Shown in pieces: positions 8,891 to 17,291 of a stretch of 64,000 nucleotides of DNA. The stretch's first letter is position 1. Every line of letters starts with the position of its first letter. A program made the position numbers and the translations under genes. The DNA is from Rickettsiales bacterium (GTDB taxonomy: Bacteria; Bacteroidota; Bacteroidia; Cytophagales; Cyclobacteriaceae), in the NCBI GenBank assembly GCA_002729235.1, contig PBTY01000003.1:1-64000 (forward strand), given 5' to 3'. Below the pieces are notes generated by a model that worked only from the letters and a program-made list of their open reading frames with translations, did no database searches and was not told the DNA's origin.

Positions 8891-9619
8891 ATGAAAAGAA
8901 AAGAGTTTTTAAAGCGATTGGGGATGGGGGCAGCCATGATCCCATTGGTAGCTTGCAGCACTGGTGGAGATGATGAAGATATTCTGGAAAGTGTAGATGA
9001 TAACAATTCATCTTCGTCTGGTTGTTCGGTGACCAATTCGGAAACGGAAGGCCCTTTCCCTATCAAAAATCCATCTTCTCTTGTAAGAAGCGATATCATT
9101 GGCGATAGAACTGGTGTCGCTTTAAGCATAGCCATCATCATTTTAGATTCAAGTAGTGAATGTGATCCACTCGAAGGAGCTTTGGTAGACATCTGGCATT
9201 GTGACAAGGACGGCTACTACTCTGAATATGGAGGAACCAACATGCAATCCGTGGATTTCAGCGATGTGCATTTTTTGAGAGGTAGACAAGTGACTGATAG
9301 TGATGGTAAAGTGGAGTTTACTTCCATTTTCCCGGGGTGGTATCAAAGTAGATCTACGCACATTCATGTGCACGTGTACAATTCATCTGGTAAATCCCTT
9401 TTAGTAACTCAAATTGCATTTCCAGAGAGTTCCAGTGATTCACCAGTTGTGTTGGTCAATGCCGCTACTGATTTTGGCTACACCAAAGGCATGTCTGGCT
9501 ACACCTATCACTCTTCTGACAATGTTTTCTCTGACGGAGTGGATAATGAATTGGCGACAGTTGAGGGTTCGGTGAATGAAGGGTATGTGCTTACCCACTC
9601 GATTGTGGTAAGTGCTTAG
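8891..9619 (+). CDS. Secreted intradiol ring-cleavage dioxygenase-like lipoprotein
   Basis: The 242-residue protein begins with a Lys-Arg-Lys-Glu-Phe-Leu-Lys stretch resembling a Tat motif, then a hydrophobic core and the lipobox Leu-Val-Ala-Cys (Cys22). It is thus an exported, probably Tat-dependent lipoprotein. The body matches the extracellular branch of the intradiol (protocatechuate 3,4-/catechol 1,2-) dioxygenases. The four Fe(III) ligands can be proposed as a Tyr at 109-110 (Gly-Tyr-Tyr-Ser), Tyr151 (Phe-Pro-Gly-Trp-Tyr), and His157 and His159 (His-Ile-His). A Ser/Asp-rich linker follows the lipid anchor. No aromatic-degradation genes are nearby, so the substrate is unknown. Two small genes follow, the next after 3 nt. 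Confidence 0.85.
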   Translation: MKRKEFLKRLGMGAAMIPLVACSTGGDDEDILESVDDNNSSSSGCSVTNSETEGPFPIKNPSSLVRSDIIGDRTGVALSIAIIILDSSSECDPLEGALVDIWHCDKDGYYSEYGGTNMQSVDFSDVHFLRGRQVTDSDGKVEFTSIFPGWYQSRSTHIHVHVYNSSGKSLLVTQIAFPESSSDSPVVLVNAATDFGYTKGMSGYTYHSSDNVFSDGVDNELATVEGSVNEGYVLTHSIVVSA

Positions 9620-9622
9620 GAC

Positions 9623-10135
9623 ATGAAGGGACAAATTAAATTCTGTTATCGAAAGGAGATTGAGGCCGGCGCTGAAACTCATTGGGAGCGGGGAGTTTTT
9701 GATAACACCTTTAAGGAGTTCCTTATTCAAGCTCAGCAATTTGATCCATCGGGGGAGTATAATACGTTTTCACAAATGAAAGAATTCGTACCCAGAGTTG
9801 ACGAGTTGACCTATCTGGTCAGTACAGCGGCAATGGGTTACCTAAAGGCAATGGAGGGACTAATTCCGGATATTGTAGACGCTGTTGGAAAGCTTTGTAT
9901 TCCATTTAAGAACTTCCAATTTGAGATTATCAAATCTGATTTGAGGGATAAGACATCCCACAAGGTGGCCATTAATTTTTACAGTGAATGGCTGACCTGG
10001 ATTGATACAATAGATGAAAAGGTCTTGCTCACAGCGGGGGATAAACAGATCGATATTTTAAAAGGTGAAGAAGTAGAAACTCACATGGTGTCATTGAGAG
10101 ATCAGTTTCAAATTGCCATGTTTAAAAGCAAATAG
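9623..10135 (+). CDS. Conserved hypothetical cytoplasmic protein in the dioxygenase operon
   Basis: A 170-residue protein with no signal peptide or membrane segment, starting 3 nt after the dioxygenase stop and ending 2 nt before the cupin gene. The middle (Leu-Val-Ser-Thr-Ala-Ala-Met-Gly-Tyr-Leu-Lys-Ala-Met-Glu-Gly-Leu-Ile, about 70-90) suggests a helical segment. The N-terminal part (Gly-Gln-Ile-Lys-Phe-Cys-Tyr-Arg-Lys-Glu-Ile-Glu-Ala-Gly) is beta-like. No family is recognised. The tight spacing suggests co-expression with its neighbours; a function cannot be given. Confidence 0.7.
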   Translation: MKGQIKFCYRKEIEAGAETHWERGVFDNTFKEFLIQAQQFDPSGEYNTFSQMKEFVPRVDELTYLVSTAAMGYLKAMEGLIPDIVDAVGKLCIPFKNFQFEIIKSDLRDKTSHKVAINFYSEWLTWIDTIDEKVLLTAGDKQIDILKGEEVETHMVSLRDQFQIAMFKSK

Positions 10136-10137
10136 TT

Positions 10138-10827
10138 ATGAATACAACACGTCAGGAGTCGGCTGTTATCTATTTGTCGGACCAACGTAAGGAGGTTTTG
10201 AATAAAGATCATATCAAAAAAGAAATTTTGGGTAACAACCAGTTAGGCTTACCAGAGCGATATGCGTTCCTTAATTTGATCGCGTTGAATGAAGTTAATA
10301 TCAACGCATGCAAAGAAATGGAAACGGCTATAACTCAGAAAACTCTGGTTGTTTTATTGCCAATTCATGGGGAATTAGTCTACAAGGCGCTAACAGATGT
10401 CACTACTATTGACGTGGGTGAGCTTGTAGTATTCTCACTAGAGGAGGGACAGATATACAACGTATTCAATCCATATAAGGAGAATTCAATTCAATATTTA
10501 GAACTGCATTTTTATAACTCTAACGTTCAAGACAACCACGTCAGTTTTGACCTGCAAGCCAGCACCAACAATCTCATCGAGCTCATGAATACTGTTGATA
10601 TCAAACTTAGTCTGGGCATGTTTGAAGGAAGGTCCGAGGGAGCTATTTCTATTCGAAATGCTACTCGAGGGGTGTTTTCTTATGTTCTTCAAGGTGCATT
10701 TGAATTCCAAAATCGATTATTACAAGTCGGAGATAGTTTAGCACTTTGGGATTTACCAACTCAGGAATTGATTGAATTTGAAGCACTTTCAAATGGTGCA
10801 ATTATATTGACTATTGAATTTGTCTAA
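10138..10827 (+). CDS. Pirin/YhaK-like bicupin protein
   Basis: The 229-residue protein lacks a signal peptide. The C-terminal 80 residues resemble the quercetin 2,3-dioxygenase-type C-terminal cupin of YhaK/pirin-like proteins: Gly-Val-Phe-Ser-Tyr-Val-Leu-Gln-Gly-Ala-Phe-Glu, then Leu-Gln-Val-Gly-Asp-Ser-Leu-Ala-Leu-Trp. The N-terminal half shows a second cupin-like pattern, with Leu-Pro-Ile-His-Gly-Glu-Leu near residue 75 and Val-Gly-Glu-Leu-Val-Val-Phe. The clustered metal-binding histidines of true pirins are missing from what can be seen, so it may be a non-catalytic or sensory cupin. It is third in the tight three-gene run after the dioxygenase-like gene. Confidence 0.6.
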   Translation: MNTTRQESAVIYLSDQRKEVLNKDHIKKEILGNNQLGLPERYAFLNLIALNEVNINACKEMETAITQKTLVVLLPIHGELVYKALTDVTTIDVGELVVFSLEEGQIYNVFNPYKENSIQYLELHFYNSNVQDNHVSFDLQASTNNLIELMNTVDIKLSLGMFEGRSEGAISIRNATRGVFSYVLQGAFEFQNRLLQVGDSLALWDLPTQELIEFEALSNGAIILTIEFV

Positions 10828-10945
10828 CCTACTTTATGCTCCTGAATTTCATAGGGTAAAAAGCTAGTCATTTTCTTAAATGTCTCATGGAGTACTTGTA
10901 ATATTGTAGCTTACTTGCAGCGCGATATAACCACCATACTCCACA

Positions 10946-13558
10946 ATGGCCAAAGCAAAGAAGAGTTCAGAAACACCTTTGATGAAACAGTACAATGCGA
11001 TCAAGGCTCGCTATCCTGGTGCATTGCTGTTATTCCGTGTTGGGGACTTTTATGAGACCTTCGGAGAAGATGCGATCAAGGCTAGCAAGGTCCTGGATAT
11101 CGTATTGACCAAAAGGGCAAATGGTTCTGCCTCTCATATAGAGTTGGCTGGCTTTCCTCACCACTCTCTGGATGCTTACCTGCCTCGCTTAGTTCGTGCT
11201 GGAAATCGTGTAGCCATTTGTGATCAGCTGGAAGATCCGAAATCAGTAAAAGGCATTGTCAAGAGGGGTGTGACCGAGCTGGTTACACCAGGTCTTTCTA
11301 TGAATGACAATGTGTTGGAGCAAAGAAGAAACAACTTCTTAGCATCCATTCACTATGATGAGAAAGCATGCGGAGTTTCATTTCTGGATCTCAGCACTGG
11401 AGAGTTTTTGGTCTCCGAGGGCAGTGTGGATTACATAGAAAAATTGGTACAAGGTTTCCAGCCTTCAGAGATTATCTACTCCAAAGCAGAAAAGGCTCGT
11501 TTCGAAAAGTCTTTTGGCAATAACTACATCAATTTCCACCTGGAAGATTGGATTTTCAGTACCGAATATGGGTATGAAAAACTGACGCGGCATTTCAGTA
11601 CCAACAACCTAAAGGGCTATGGTGTTGAGGAAATGAAACTAGGGATCATTGCCGCAGGAGCAGTGTTATTTTACCTGGAAGAAACCGAGCACAAAGAGGT
11701 AAAGCATATTGGTCAGCTTTCCAGGATAGATGAGCAGCAGTATGTCTGGTTGGATAAATTCACTATTCGAAACCTGGAGTTAATCCACCCAAGCCAATCA
11801 GATGGCACGGCACTGATTGACATCATGGACAATACCCAAACCCCAATGGGAAGTCGATTGCTTCGCAAATGGATGGTATTGCCATTGAAAAACAAAGAAC
11901 AAATTGAGCGTAGACTCAATACGGTAGAGGCTTTTATTGAAGAGGATGATTTACTCAATGAGGTCAATGTTTACCTCAAGCAGATTGGTGATCTGGAGCG
12001 CCTGATTTCCAAAGTAGCCACAGGGAGAATAAATCCTCGAGAACTTGGTCAACTTAAGAAAAGTCTTAGCCAGATCAAACCGATCAAAGAGGAATTAAAG
12101 AAGTCATCTAATCCCATATTTGCCCAGCATTTGGATCAACTCAATGAGTGTGAGGCTCTCCTTACCAACATTGATGCAGGATTAAAAGATGATGCACCAA
12201 TCAACGCCACTCAAGGGAACATCATCAAAGATGGTGTTAATGAGGAGTTGGATGAATTAAGGAAGCTAGCCTTCTCAGGAAAGGATTATTTAAAAGGAAT
12301 TCAAGAAAGAGAAACTGAGCGAACTGGGATCTCTTCTTTAAAAATAGCTTACAACAAAGTTTTTGGATACTATCTGGAGGTGACCAATGCCCACAAGGAC
12401 AAAGTGCCAGAAGAATGGATTCGGAAACAGACACTTGTAAACGCTGAGCGCTACATCACTGAAGAGCTCAAAGTTTATGAGGAGAAAATCCTTAATGCAG
12501 AAGGCCAGATTTTTGTAATAGAGCAGAGGCTTTATCTAGAACTCGTTTCCTTCGCTACCGAATACATCGAAGTAATTCAGCAGAATGCAAGAACAATTGC
12601 CAGCCTGGATTGTCTGACCTCTTTTGCATATCTAGCAAAGAGAAATAGTTATGTGAAGCCAGTGATCACTGATGAGTATTTGCTTGACATCAAAGAAGGT
12701 AGACATCCGGTTATTGAGCAAAATATGCCACCTGAGGAGGACTACATACCAAATGATGTGTACCTGGACGATCAGAGTCAGCAGATCATGATTATCACCG
12801 GACCAAACATGGCTGGTAAGTCAGCCCTTTTGAGACAAACGGCACTCATTGTCCTAATGGCTCAGATGGGATGTTTTGTGCCAGCGGGTTATGCACGAGT
12901 AGGTTTGGTGGATAAAGTCTTCACACGAGTTGGGGCGTCAGATAACTTATCTAGAGGCGAGTCTACCTTCATGGTGGAGATGACCGAGACTGCAAGTATT
13001 CTGAATAACCTGAGCAATCGATCATTGGTACTTATGGATGAGATCGGTCGAGGTACCAGCACCTACGATGGAATCTCCATTGCCTGGTCTATTGTGGAAT
13101 ACCTTCACAATCACGAGAGCTACAAGGCGAAAACACTTTTTGCGACGCACTATCATGAACTCAACGAATTGACCAACGATTTGCCACGAGTCAAAAACTT
13201 TAATGTGGCGGTGAAAGAGCTGGAGAACAAAATCATCTTCATTCGTAAACTTCAGGCAGGAGGTAGTGAACATAGCTTTGGTATTCATGTGGCCCAATTA
13301 GCAGGTATGCCAAATCAGGTAGTGATAAGAGCCAATACCATTTTGAAACACCTGGAGGCGGACAAACTATCTGAAAACGAAAGAGAAAAACTGGCCGAAG
13401 TACCAAGTAGCCAGTTTCAGTTGAATCTATTTGAAAGTGATCCTCGATTTGAGCAGGTCATGAAGCTTCTAAGAGCGATTGATATCAATACCATCTCTCC
13501 TGTCGAAGCGCTCTTGAAAGTGAATGAAATGAAAGAGGTTCTGAAGGGTAAATCCTAA
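10946..13558 (+). CDS. mutS: DNA mismatch repair protein MutS
   Basis: An 870-residue MutS of normal length. The mismatch-reading Phe-x-Glu motif is present (Phe35-Tyr36-Glu37 in Gly-Asp-Phe-Tyr-Glu-Thr-Phe-Gly). The connector, core and clamp domains follow. The ATPase domain has Walker A Gly-Pro-Asn-Met-Ala-Gly-Lys-Ser at about 619-626, with Ala where proteobacterial MutS has Gly, as is common in Bacteroidota. It also has Walker B Leu-Val-Leu-Met-Asp-Glu-Ile-Gly-Arg-Gly-Thr and Ala-Thr-His-Tyr-His-Glu-Leu. The protein binds mismatches and recruits MutL. The gene stands alone, 118 nt after the cupin gene. Confidence 0.97.
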   Translation: MAKAKKSSETPLMKQYNAIKARYPGALLLFRVGDFYETFGEDAIKASKVLDIVLTKRANGSASHIELAGFPHHSLDAYLPRLVRAGNRVAICDQLEDPKSVKGIVKRGVTELVTPGLSMNDNVLEQRRNNFLASIHYDEKACGVSFLDLSTGEFLVSEGSVDYIEKLVQGFQPSEIIYSKAEKARFEKSFGNNYINFHLEDWIFSTEYGYEKLTRHFSTNNLKGYGVEEMKLGIIAAGAVLFYLEETEHKEVKHIGQLSRIDEQQYVWLDKFTIRNLELIHPSQSDGTALIDIMDNTQTPMGSRLLRKWMVLPLKNKEQIERRLNTVEAFIEEDDLLNEVNVYLKQIGDLERLISKVATGRINPRELGQLKKSLSQIKPIKEELKKSSNPIFAQHLDQLNECEALLTNIDAGLKDDAPINATQGNIIKDGVNEELDELRKLAFSGKDYLKGIQERETERTGISSLKIAYNKVFGYYLEVTNAHKDKVPEEWIRKQTLVNAERYITEELKVYEEKILNAEGQIFVIEQRLYLELVSFATEYIEVIQQNARTIASLDCLTSFAYLAKRNSYVKPVITDEYLLDIKEGRHPVIEQNMPPEEDYIPNDVYLDDQSQQIMIITGPNMAGKSALLRQTALIVLMAQMGCFVPAGYARVGLVDKVFTRVGASDNLSRGESTFMVEMTETASILNNLSNRSLVLMDEIGRGTSTYDGISIAWSIVEYLHNHESYKAKTLFATHYHELNELTNDLPRVKNFNVAVKELENKIIFIRKLQAGGSEHSFGIHVAQLAGMPNQVVIRANTILKHLEADKLSENEREKLAEVPSSQFQLNLFESDPRFEQVMKLLRAIDINTISPVEALLKVNEMKEVLKGKS

Positions 13559-13562
13559 TATT

Positions 13563-13790
13563 TTATTGATAAAGTGTGATGTTGGGATAGGATTGCAATT
13601 GGGCTGTCAATTCGTCAATCACCCGATTAATTGCAATAAATCTATCCAGATTGCTTGAGGAGCATTCTTGAGCCAGTGAGGCAATGGAATGCTGCTGGAC
13701 GAGGCACAGAAATATTCCTCCAATAAGCAGGAGTTTTCTGTACTGATTTTTTCCATGGAGAATGCTTGTTAAGCACCACATACGAACCAT
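13563..13790 (-). CDS. Weak small ORF, possible paralogue or frameshifted relative of its neighbour
   Basis: A 75-codon frame on the minus strand, just past the end of mutS. Its C-terminal part (Leu-Asp-Arg-Phe-Ile-Ala-Ile-Asn-Arg-Val-Ile-Asp-Glu-Leu-Thr-Ala-Gln-Leu) has the same hydrophobic spacing as the end of the neighbouring 75-residue protein at 13820-14047. The N-terminal part (Met-Val-Arg-Met-Trp-Cys, then Leu-Leu-Leu-Ile-Gly-Gly-Ile-Phe-Leu) looks unrelated. A different frame starting from an ATG at 13756 reads plausibly for about 25 residues, so the gene may be frameshifted. It could equally be spurious. Confidence 0.25.
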   Translation of the reverse strand: MVRMWCLTSILHGKNQYRKLLLIGGIFLCLVQQHSIASLAQECSSSNLDRFIAINRVIDELTAQLQSYPNITLYQ

Positions 13791-13819
13791 GGAGATATGT
13801 CGGATTTGTAAATTAAAAT

Positions 13820-14047
13820 TTAATTCAAACTGCGAGAATTGATCCCTAGTCTCAATGCTTTTTCATATTGTGAAATGATACCATTCACGATGGTCAAATT
13901 CGTTAAATAGTTTGGACGAGATTCTGAAAGTTTTTCAAGGTGTGTTTTCACCTTATACGCGCAGGCTTTGGCGATCTCGAGCTCACTTGGATGCAATTCA
14001 AGCATAAGCAGCTCATGGTCTGTGTTGATTTGGTTGTGATGGTACAT
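13820..14047 (-). CDS. Small helical hypothetical protein
   Basis: A 75-residue frame with a soluble, helix-favouring composition: Ser-Glu-Leu-Glu-Ile-Ala-Lys-Ala-Cys-Ala-Tyr-Lys-Val-Lys-Thr-His-Leu-Glu-Lys, then Val-Asn-Gly-Ile-Ile-Ser-Gln-Tyr-Glu-Lys-Ala-Leu. It begins 140 nt downstream (minus-strand sense) of the stop of the lipoprotein at 14188-15057. No signal peptide, membrane segment or known family is seen. The AT-rich sequence upstream (14048-14187) has room for its own promoter but no clear TAnnTTTG box. Coding is plausible from composition only. Confidence 0.4.
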   Translation of the reverse strand: MYHHNQINTDHELLMLELHPSELEIAKACAYKVKTHLEKLSESRPNYLTNLTIVNGIISQYEKALRLGINSRSLN

Positions 14048-14187
14048 GGTTGAGAGTTGGCTTGTTGGTATTTAAAAAATCGTAATGAATCTGTTTATAA
14101 TTTATGAATATTTAAAAAATGTTATTGAATATAAATGATTGATTGATGAAATCATAATATCTTTCTATAAAGAACTACTATTTGGGA

Positions 14188-15057
14188 TCAATCGCTGGAT
14201 ATTCGTCGATAAACATATAGTTGCTGATCACTATGCTTATTGAATTCACTTAACGTATAGAATGATTTGTCTGGAGCAAATGTGATTGCTTCTCCCTGAG
14301 GTTCTATTTCATATGGAATTCGACAATCTGGTCCGGAAATAAATCTTTCAACAACTGAGCTTTCCGAAGAAGACCAATAAAAAATAGCATCATAGTTTTT
14401 CAGAAGCATCTCTCCAGATTCATTGATGTCCCCTGCGGTAAACATTTTCAAATCAAGTTGACCTTGAGGTTCAATACTAGATGATTGTCCTGCGACAAAC
14501 GGAAATGAATAGATGAAGCATTTTTCATCTCGTTTAGAAACAATGACTAATTCATCAGTCTGATAGTCATACATCAGTGTTTCGGCATCACGAGCACCAT
14601 TTTCATAGGTAAGATCCATTTCCAACCAATTTTTAGTTGCGATAGAATCTCCTTCTGTCATTGATGGCTCCTCCAACATGAGTATTTTGATTCCGTCACG
14701 CTCTGCACGGTTGTCACCTATTTCGGCTATGTAGAGATGCTCTCCATCCGATGTGATGTCTTCCCAATCGTAGTTAGCTGCCCCATCAAGGTAGACGGTC
14801 ATTTTAACCTGACCCATGGTGTCGAGGAGGTAAAGGGATGGTTGACCTTGGCTATCGTTATGCGTCCAGAGGTGTCCTGGATTCTTAAGGCTGTATTCCA
14901 AACCAGACGCTTCTACGACTCGCTTGTCCTTAATTTTCGCAATGACCTCCCCTTTTTGATATATAGAGTCATCGAATTCGTAATTTGAATCTCTTGGGTC
15001 AGCAGATTTTTTACAGGAGAAAAAGATTGCCAGCAGGGCAATTGGCCAGAATTTCAT
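14188..15057 (-). CDS. Beta-propeller-like lipoprotein beside the phytase operon
   Basis: A 289-residue lipoprotein: hydrophobic signal, then Phe-Phe-Ser-Cys (Cys15) followed by Lys-Lys-Ser. Repeated short beta units such as Leu-Trp-Thr-His-Asn-Asp-Ser, Leu-Tyr-Ile-Ala-Glu-Ile-Gly-Asp-Asn-Arg and Glu-Leu-Val-Ile-Val-Ser-Lys-Arg-Asp suggest a propeller. It resembles SdiA-regulated or phytase-like propellers (esterase-like activity of phytase family) more than classical NHL proteins. The Asp/Glu-rich strands would suit calcium or phosphate binding (inference). It lies downstream of the phosphatase gene on the same strand, with a 101-nt gap. A role in phosphate scavenging is suggested by context alone. 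Confidence 0.65.
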   Translation of the reverse strand: MKFWPIALLAIFFSCKKSADPRDSNYEFDDSIYQKGEVIAKIKDKRVVEASGLEYSLKNPGHLWTHNDSQGQPSLYLLDTMGQVKMTVYLDGAANYDWEDITSDGEHLYIAEIGDNRAERDGIKILMLEEPSMTEGDSIATKNWLEMDLTYENGARDAETLMYDYQTDELVIVSKRDEKCFIYSFPFVAGQSSSIEPQGQLDLKMFTAGDINESGEMLLKNYDAIFYWSSSESSVVERFISGPDCRIPYEIEPQGEAITFAPDKSFYTLSEFNKHSDQQLYVYRRISSD

Positions 15058-15158
15058 TGGTATCTATTTGATCGGTTACTGGTAAACAAACGATCTTGAC
15101 AAATAGCTGATGGACTTGTAAAATAATGAAAGTTATTGAATAGGTTCAAAAAAGGTAT

Positions 15159-16121
15159 TTATTCCCCTCCTTTCAACCCATACTCATAAACTCTTTCCCC
15201 TTTATAATTCACAAACTCAAAGTAGATCGAGTCTTTAGTGATAGCCGAAGACAAGAATCCCTGGATGGATTCTGAGAATAAAGTTGACTCGAGGTTGCCC
15301 GTTGGACGAACCTCGGAACCAGCACCAGAGACAAAGTGATGTGTTTGTTTGTCGGATGGTTTGATGTGCTGCAAGTCATGTTCGTGACCGGCAAGGTAGA
15401 CATCCACATTGTGTTTTTCGAAGAGAGGTTCCAGATGACGTCTTACATAGTTTTTGTCTTCTATTCGCTTACCACCGGTGTATAATGGATGGTGACCAAC
15501 CACAATTTTCCAATCAAAGTCTGGAGTCAGCATACTGTCCAGCCAGATCATTTGGGCAGTGGTGTCTTGCCCGATAACCTTATCTCGGTACTTTTCTTCC
15601 TGATAGTATTCATCATTAAGAGGGTTGGTATCTGCAAACACAAAACGAACAGTTGCCCCGTCGCCAGTGGTAATGTCTTTGTGAAAATAACGAGCAGGCA
15701 TGTTCCATCGCCTGCTGATGTTCGTATAATCGATTTCTGCTTGCGGATTGCCGCGATAATCATGATTTCCAAGAACCACATACCAATCCAGATTTAGGGA
15801 ATGTGCAGAATAGACATTTTCGAACGAACTTATCCATAGTGGATCCTGTGTGCTGGCTACTCCGTTTGGATAGAAATTGTCGCCAGTGGAGATAATAAAT
15901 TCAGGTTCTACAACCATCGCTGCCTTGCCCATCATATCGGCCAACTCCTGCTGACCTAGCTCCCCATTTCGACCCCAGTCACCAATGGTATAGACGTAGT
16001 AGGCATCATCTATTTCGCGAAATTCCTTAGAAACCTGAAATTCTATATTCTCAGGAGATTGTCGTCTCGGTTGACAAGCAAAAAAGGTGAGAATGATTAA
16101 GAAGTAGAGTAGCTTTTTCAT
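15159..16121 (-). CDS. Purple-acid-phosphatase-like metallophosphoesterase lipoprotein
   Basis: A 320-residue lipoprotein (lipobox Phe-Phe-Ala-Cys, Cys16) with all five PAP/calcineurin motifs: Gly-Asp-Trp-Gly (Asp48), Gly-Asp-Asn-Phe-Tyr (Asp81, Tyr84), Gly-Asn-His-Asp (Asn119), Val-Val-Gly-His-His, and Ala-Gly-His-Glu-His. The Asp-x-x-Tyr motif puts it near mammalian type 5 tartrate-resistant acid phosphatase. Such enzymes hydrolyse phosphomonoesters at a di-metal centre on the cell surface or in the periplasm. It follows the phytase gene with a 65-nt gap holding a terminator-like hairpin. It is well placed to release phosphate from the lower inositol phosphates that phytase leaves. Confidence 0.88.
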   Translation of the reverse strand: MKKLLYFLIILTFFACQPRRQSPENIEFQVSKEFREIDDAYYVYTIGDWGRNGELGQQELADMMGKAAMVVEPEFIISTGDNFYPNGVASTQDPLWISSFENVYSAHSLNLDWYVVLGNHDYRGNPQAEIDYTNISRRWNMPARYFHKDITTGDGATVRFVFADTNPLNDEYYQEEKYRDKVIGQDTTAQMIWLDSMLTPDFDWKIVVGHHPLYTGGKRIEDKNYVRRHLEPLFEKHNVDVYLAGHEHDLQHIKPSDKQTHHFVSGAGSEVRPTGNLESTLFSESIQGFLSSAITKDSIYFEFVNYKGERVYEYGLKGGE

Positions 16122-16145
16122 AACGTGGTTCTTTGAGAAAAAATA

Positions 16146-16168
16146 AGGGCTTCCAAAATGGAAGCCCT
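16146..16168 (-). terminator. Intercistronic terminator/attenuator between phytase and phosphatase genes
   Basis: A perfect 10-bp stem (AGGGCTTCCA / TGGAAGCCCT) with a 3-nt loop. On the minus strand it is followed by TTATTTTTTC, the form of an intrinsic terminator. It lies between the phytase stop (16187) and the phosphatase start (16121), so it would end most transcripts after phytase and lower phosphatase expression. Confidence 0.7.
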
Positions 16169-16186
16169 CAAAAGGTATTGAGAAAA

Positions 16187-17236
16187 TTATCGGTTAATGA
16201 TGTGTTTTTCAAACTCTCGCCAGTCGTAGATTTCAAAAGTCTTGTTATCTGACATGGCCACAAACAGTCCTTTAGGATACTCAGGGCCAAGAGTGATAGA
16301 AGTACTTTCTGATCCGTCACTGGACATGGCAGTAACAGGTATAGTCGTGATCAAATCATGCTGATGTGGGTTCACAGAAGTACCTTCTCTTGGAAAAACC
16401 TGGAATTGATTAGCGCCCTGGTCAGAGACAATTAGGTAACCAGTTCCGGCTCCAGTCTTATAGATAGAGATTCCTTCCCGATCATCTGTAAAACCTTCAA
16501 GAGCAAATTGAGCCAGTTCTTCGTCACCTTTTTCCGGGTCTGCGTAGTATTTCCTCACACCGAAGTGCTCATCGGAATAATACACATAACCCAACTCGGC
16601 ATCCACTGCTACTGCTTCAATTTCTTTGGATCCGCTGAATTGTCCGAACTTCCGAACAAGGTTTCCTTTGAGACCTAGAGAATCACTTACCAATTCATAT
16701 TGATAGAGGTATTTATCAACATTAGCAGTACCTTCTTTTCGGCTAACAATCGCAAAGACCTTGTTATCTGATGGTCGCTTATATAGAGCCACACCCATCA
16801 CTTTATTGTTCAGACTGTCGTCTTCAAAGACTTTGATGCCACCATTGTCAATCGGTTGAAGATCCGGCAAGCTAAACACTCGGATTTGACCCTTTCCACG
16901 CTCAGTAGCTACGGCTATGTCCGTGGTGTCACCATTGACTATCACATCATAGGCAATGTCTACATTATTTGGACGATCCAGAGGATAGCCTTTTCGGTCT
17001 TTGAGCATATTGCCTTTGAGGTCAAAAGCATACAATCCACCATCCAGTTCTTGTTTGTCTGTTCCGAGAATAAGGCTGTTAGATGGATCTTTTCGATTGA
17101 TCCAAATGGCAGGATCGTCACTGTCATAGTTGACAGAATCCGTAACGTATGTTGGTTGTAAAACGGCATACTCAGGTTGTCTGGACATGCATGATGCCAT
17201 AAAACCAAGTGCCAGTATGCTATAAGTATATTTCAT
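16187..17236 (-). CDS. Beta-propeller phytase lipoprotein
   Basis: A 349-residue protein of the BPP (3-phytase) family, with signal peptide and lipobox Met-Ala-Ser-Cys (Cys16). The diagnostic Asp-Ser-Asp-Asp-Pro-Ala-Ile-Trp motif is at residues 38-45. It is followed by Gly-Gly-Leu-Tyr-Ala-Phe-Asp-Leu-Lys-Gly, Arg-Pro-Asn-Asn-Val-Asp, a Lys-Glu-Ile-Glu-Ala segment, and Asp-Asp-Arg-Glu-Gly-Ile-Ser-Ile-Tyr. These supply the calcium and phosphate sites of the six-bladed propeller. The enzyme hydrolyses calcium-phytate. It sits 55 nt after the TonB receptor gene and upstream of the acid phosphatase gene, which makes a dedicated phytate-phosphorus system likely. Confidence 0.9.
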   Translation of the reverse strand: MKYTYSILALGFMASCMSRQPEYAVLQPTYVTDSVNYDSDDPAIWINRKDPSNSLILGTDKQELDGGLYAFDLKGNMLKDRKGYPLDRPNNVDIAYDVIVNGDTTDIAVATERGKGQIRVFSLPDLQPIDNGGIKVFEDDSLNNKVMGVALYKRPSDNKVFAIVSRKEGTANVDKYLYQYELVSDSLGLKGNLVRKFGQFSGSKEIEAVAVDAELGYVYYSDEHFGVRKYYADPEKGDEELAQFALEGFTDDREGISIYKTGAGTGYLIVSDQGANQFQVFPREGTSVNPHQHDLITTIPVTAMSSDGSESTSITLGPEYPKGLFVAMSDNKTFEIYDWREFEKHIINR

Positions 17237-17258
17237 TCAATGTAACGTTATAAGAAGT

Positions 17259-17284
17259 GGCAATCGAGGCTAGCCTCGATTGCC
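17259..17284 (-). repeat. 26-nt perfect palindrome between receptor and phytase genes
   Basis: GGCAATCGAGGC-TA-GCCTCGATTGCC is fully self-complementary (12-bp arms around a TA centre). It fills most of the 55-nt gap between the receptor stop and the phytase start. No T-run follows on the minus strand, so an mRNA-stability or partial-termination role is more likely than full termination. Confidence 0.7.
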
Positions 17285-17291
17285 GACAACC

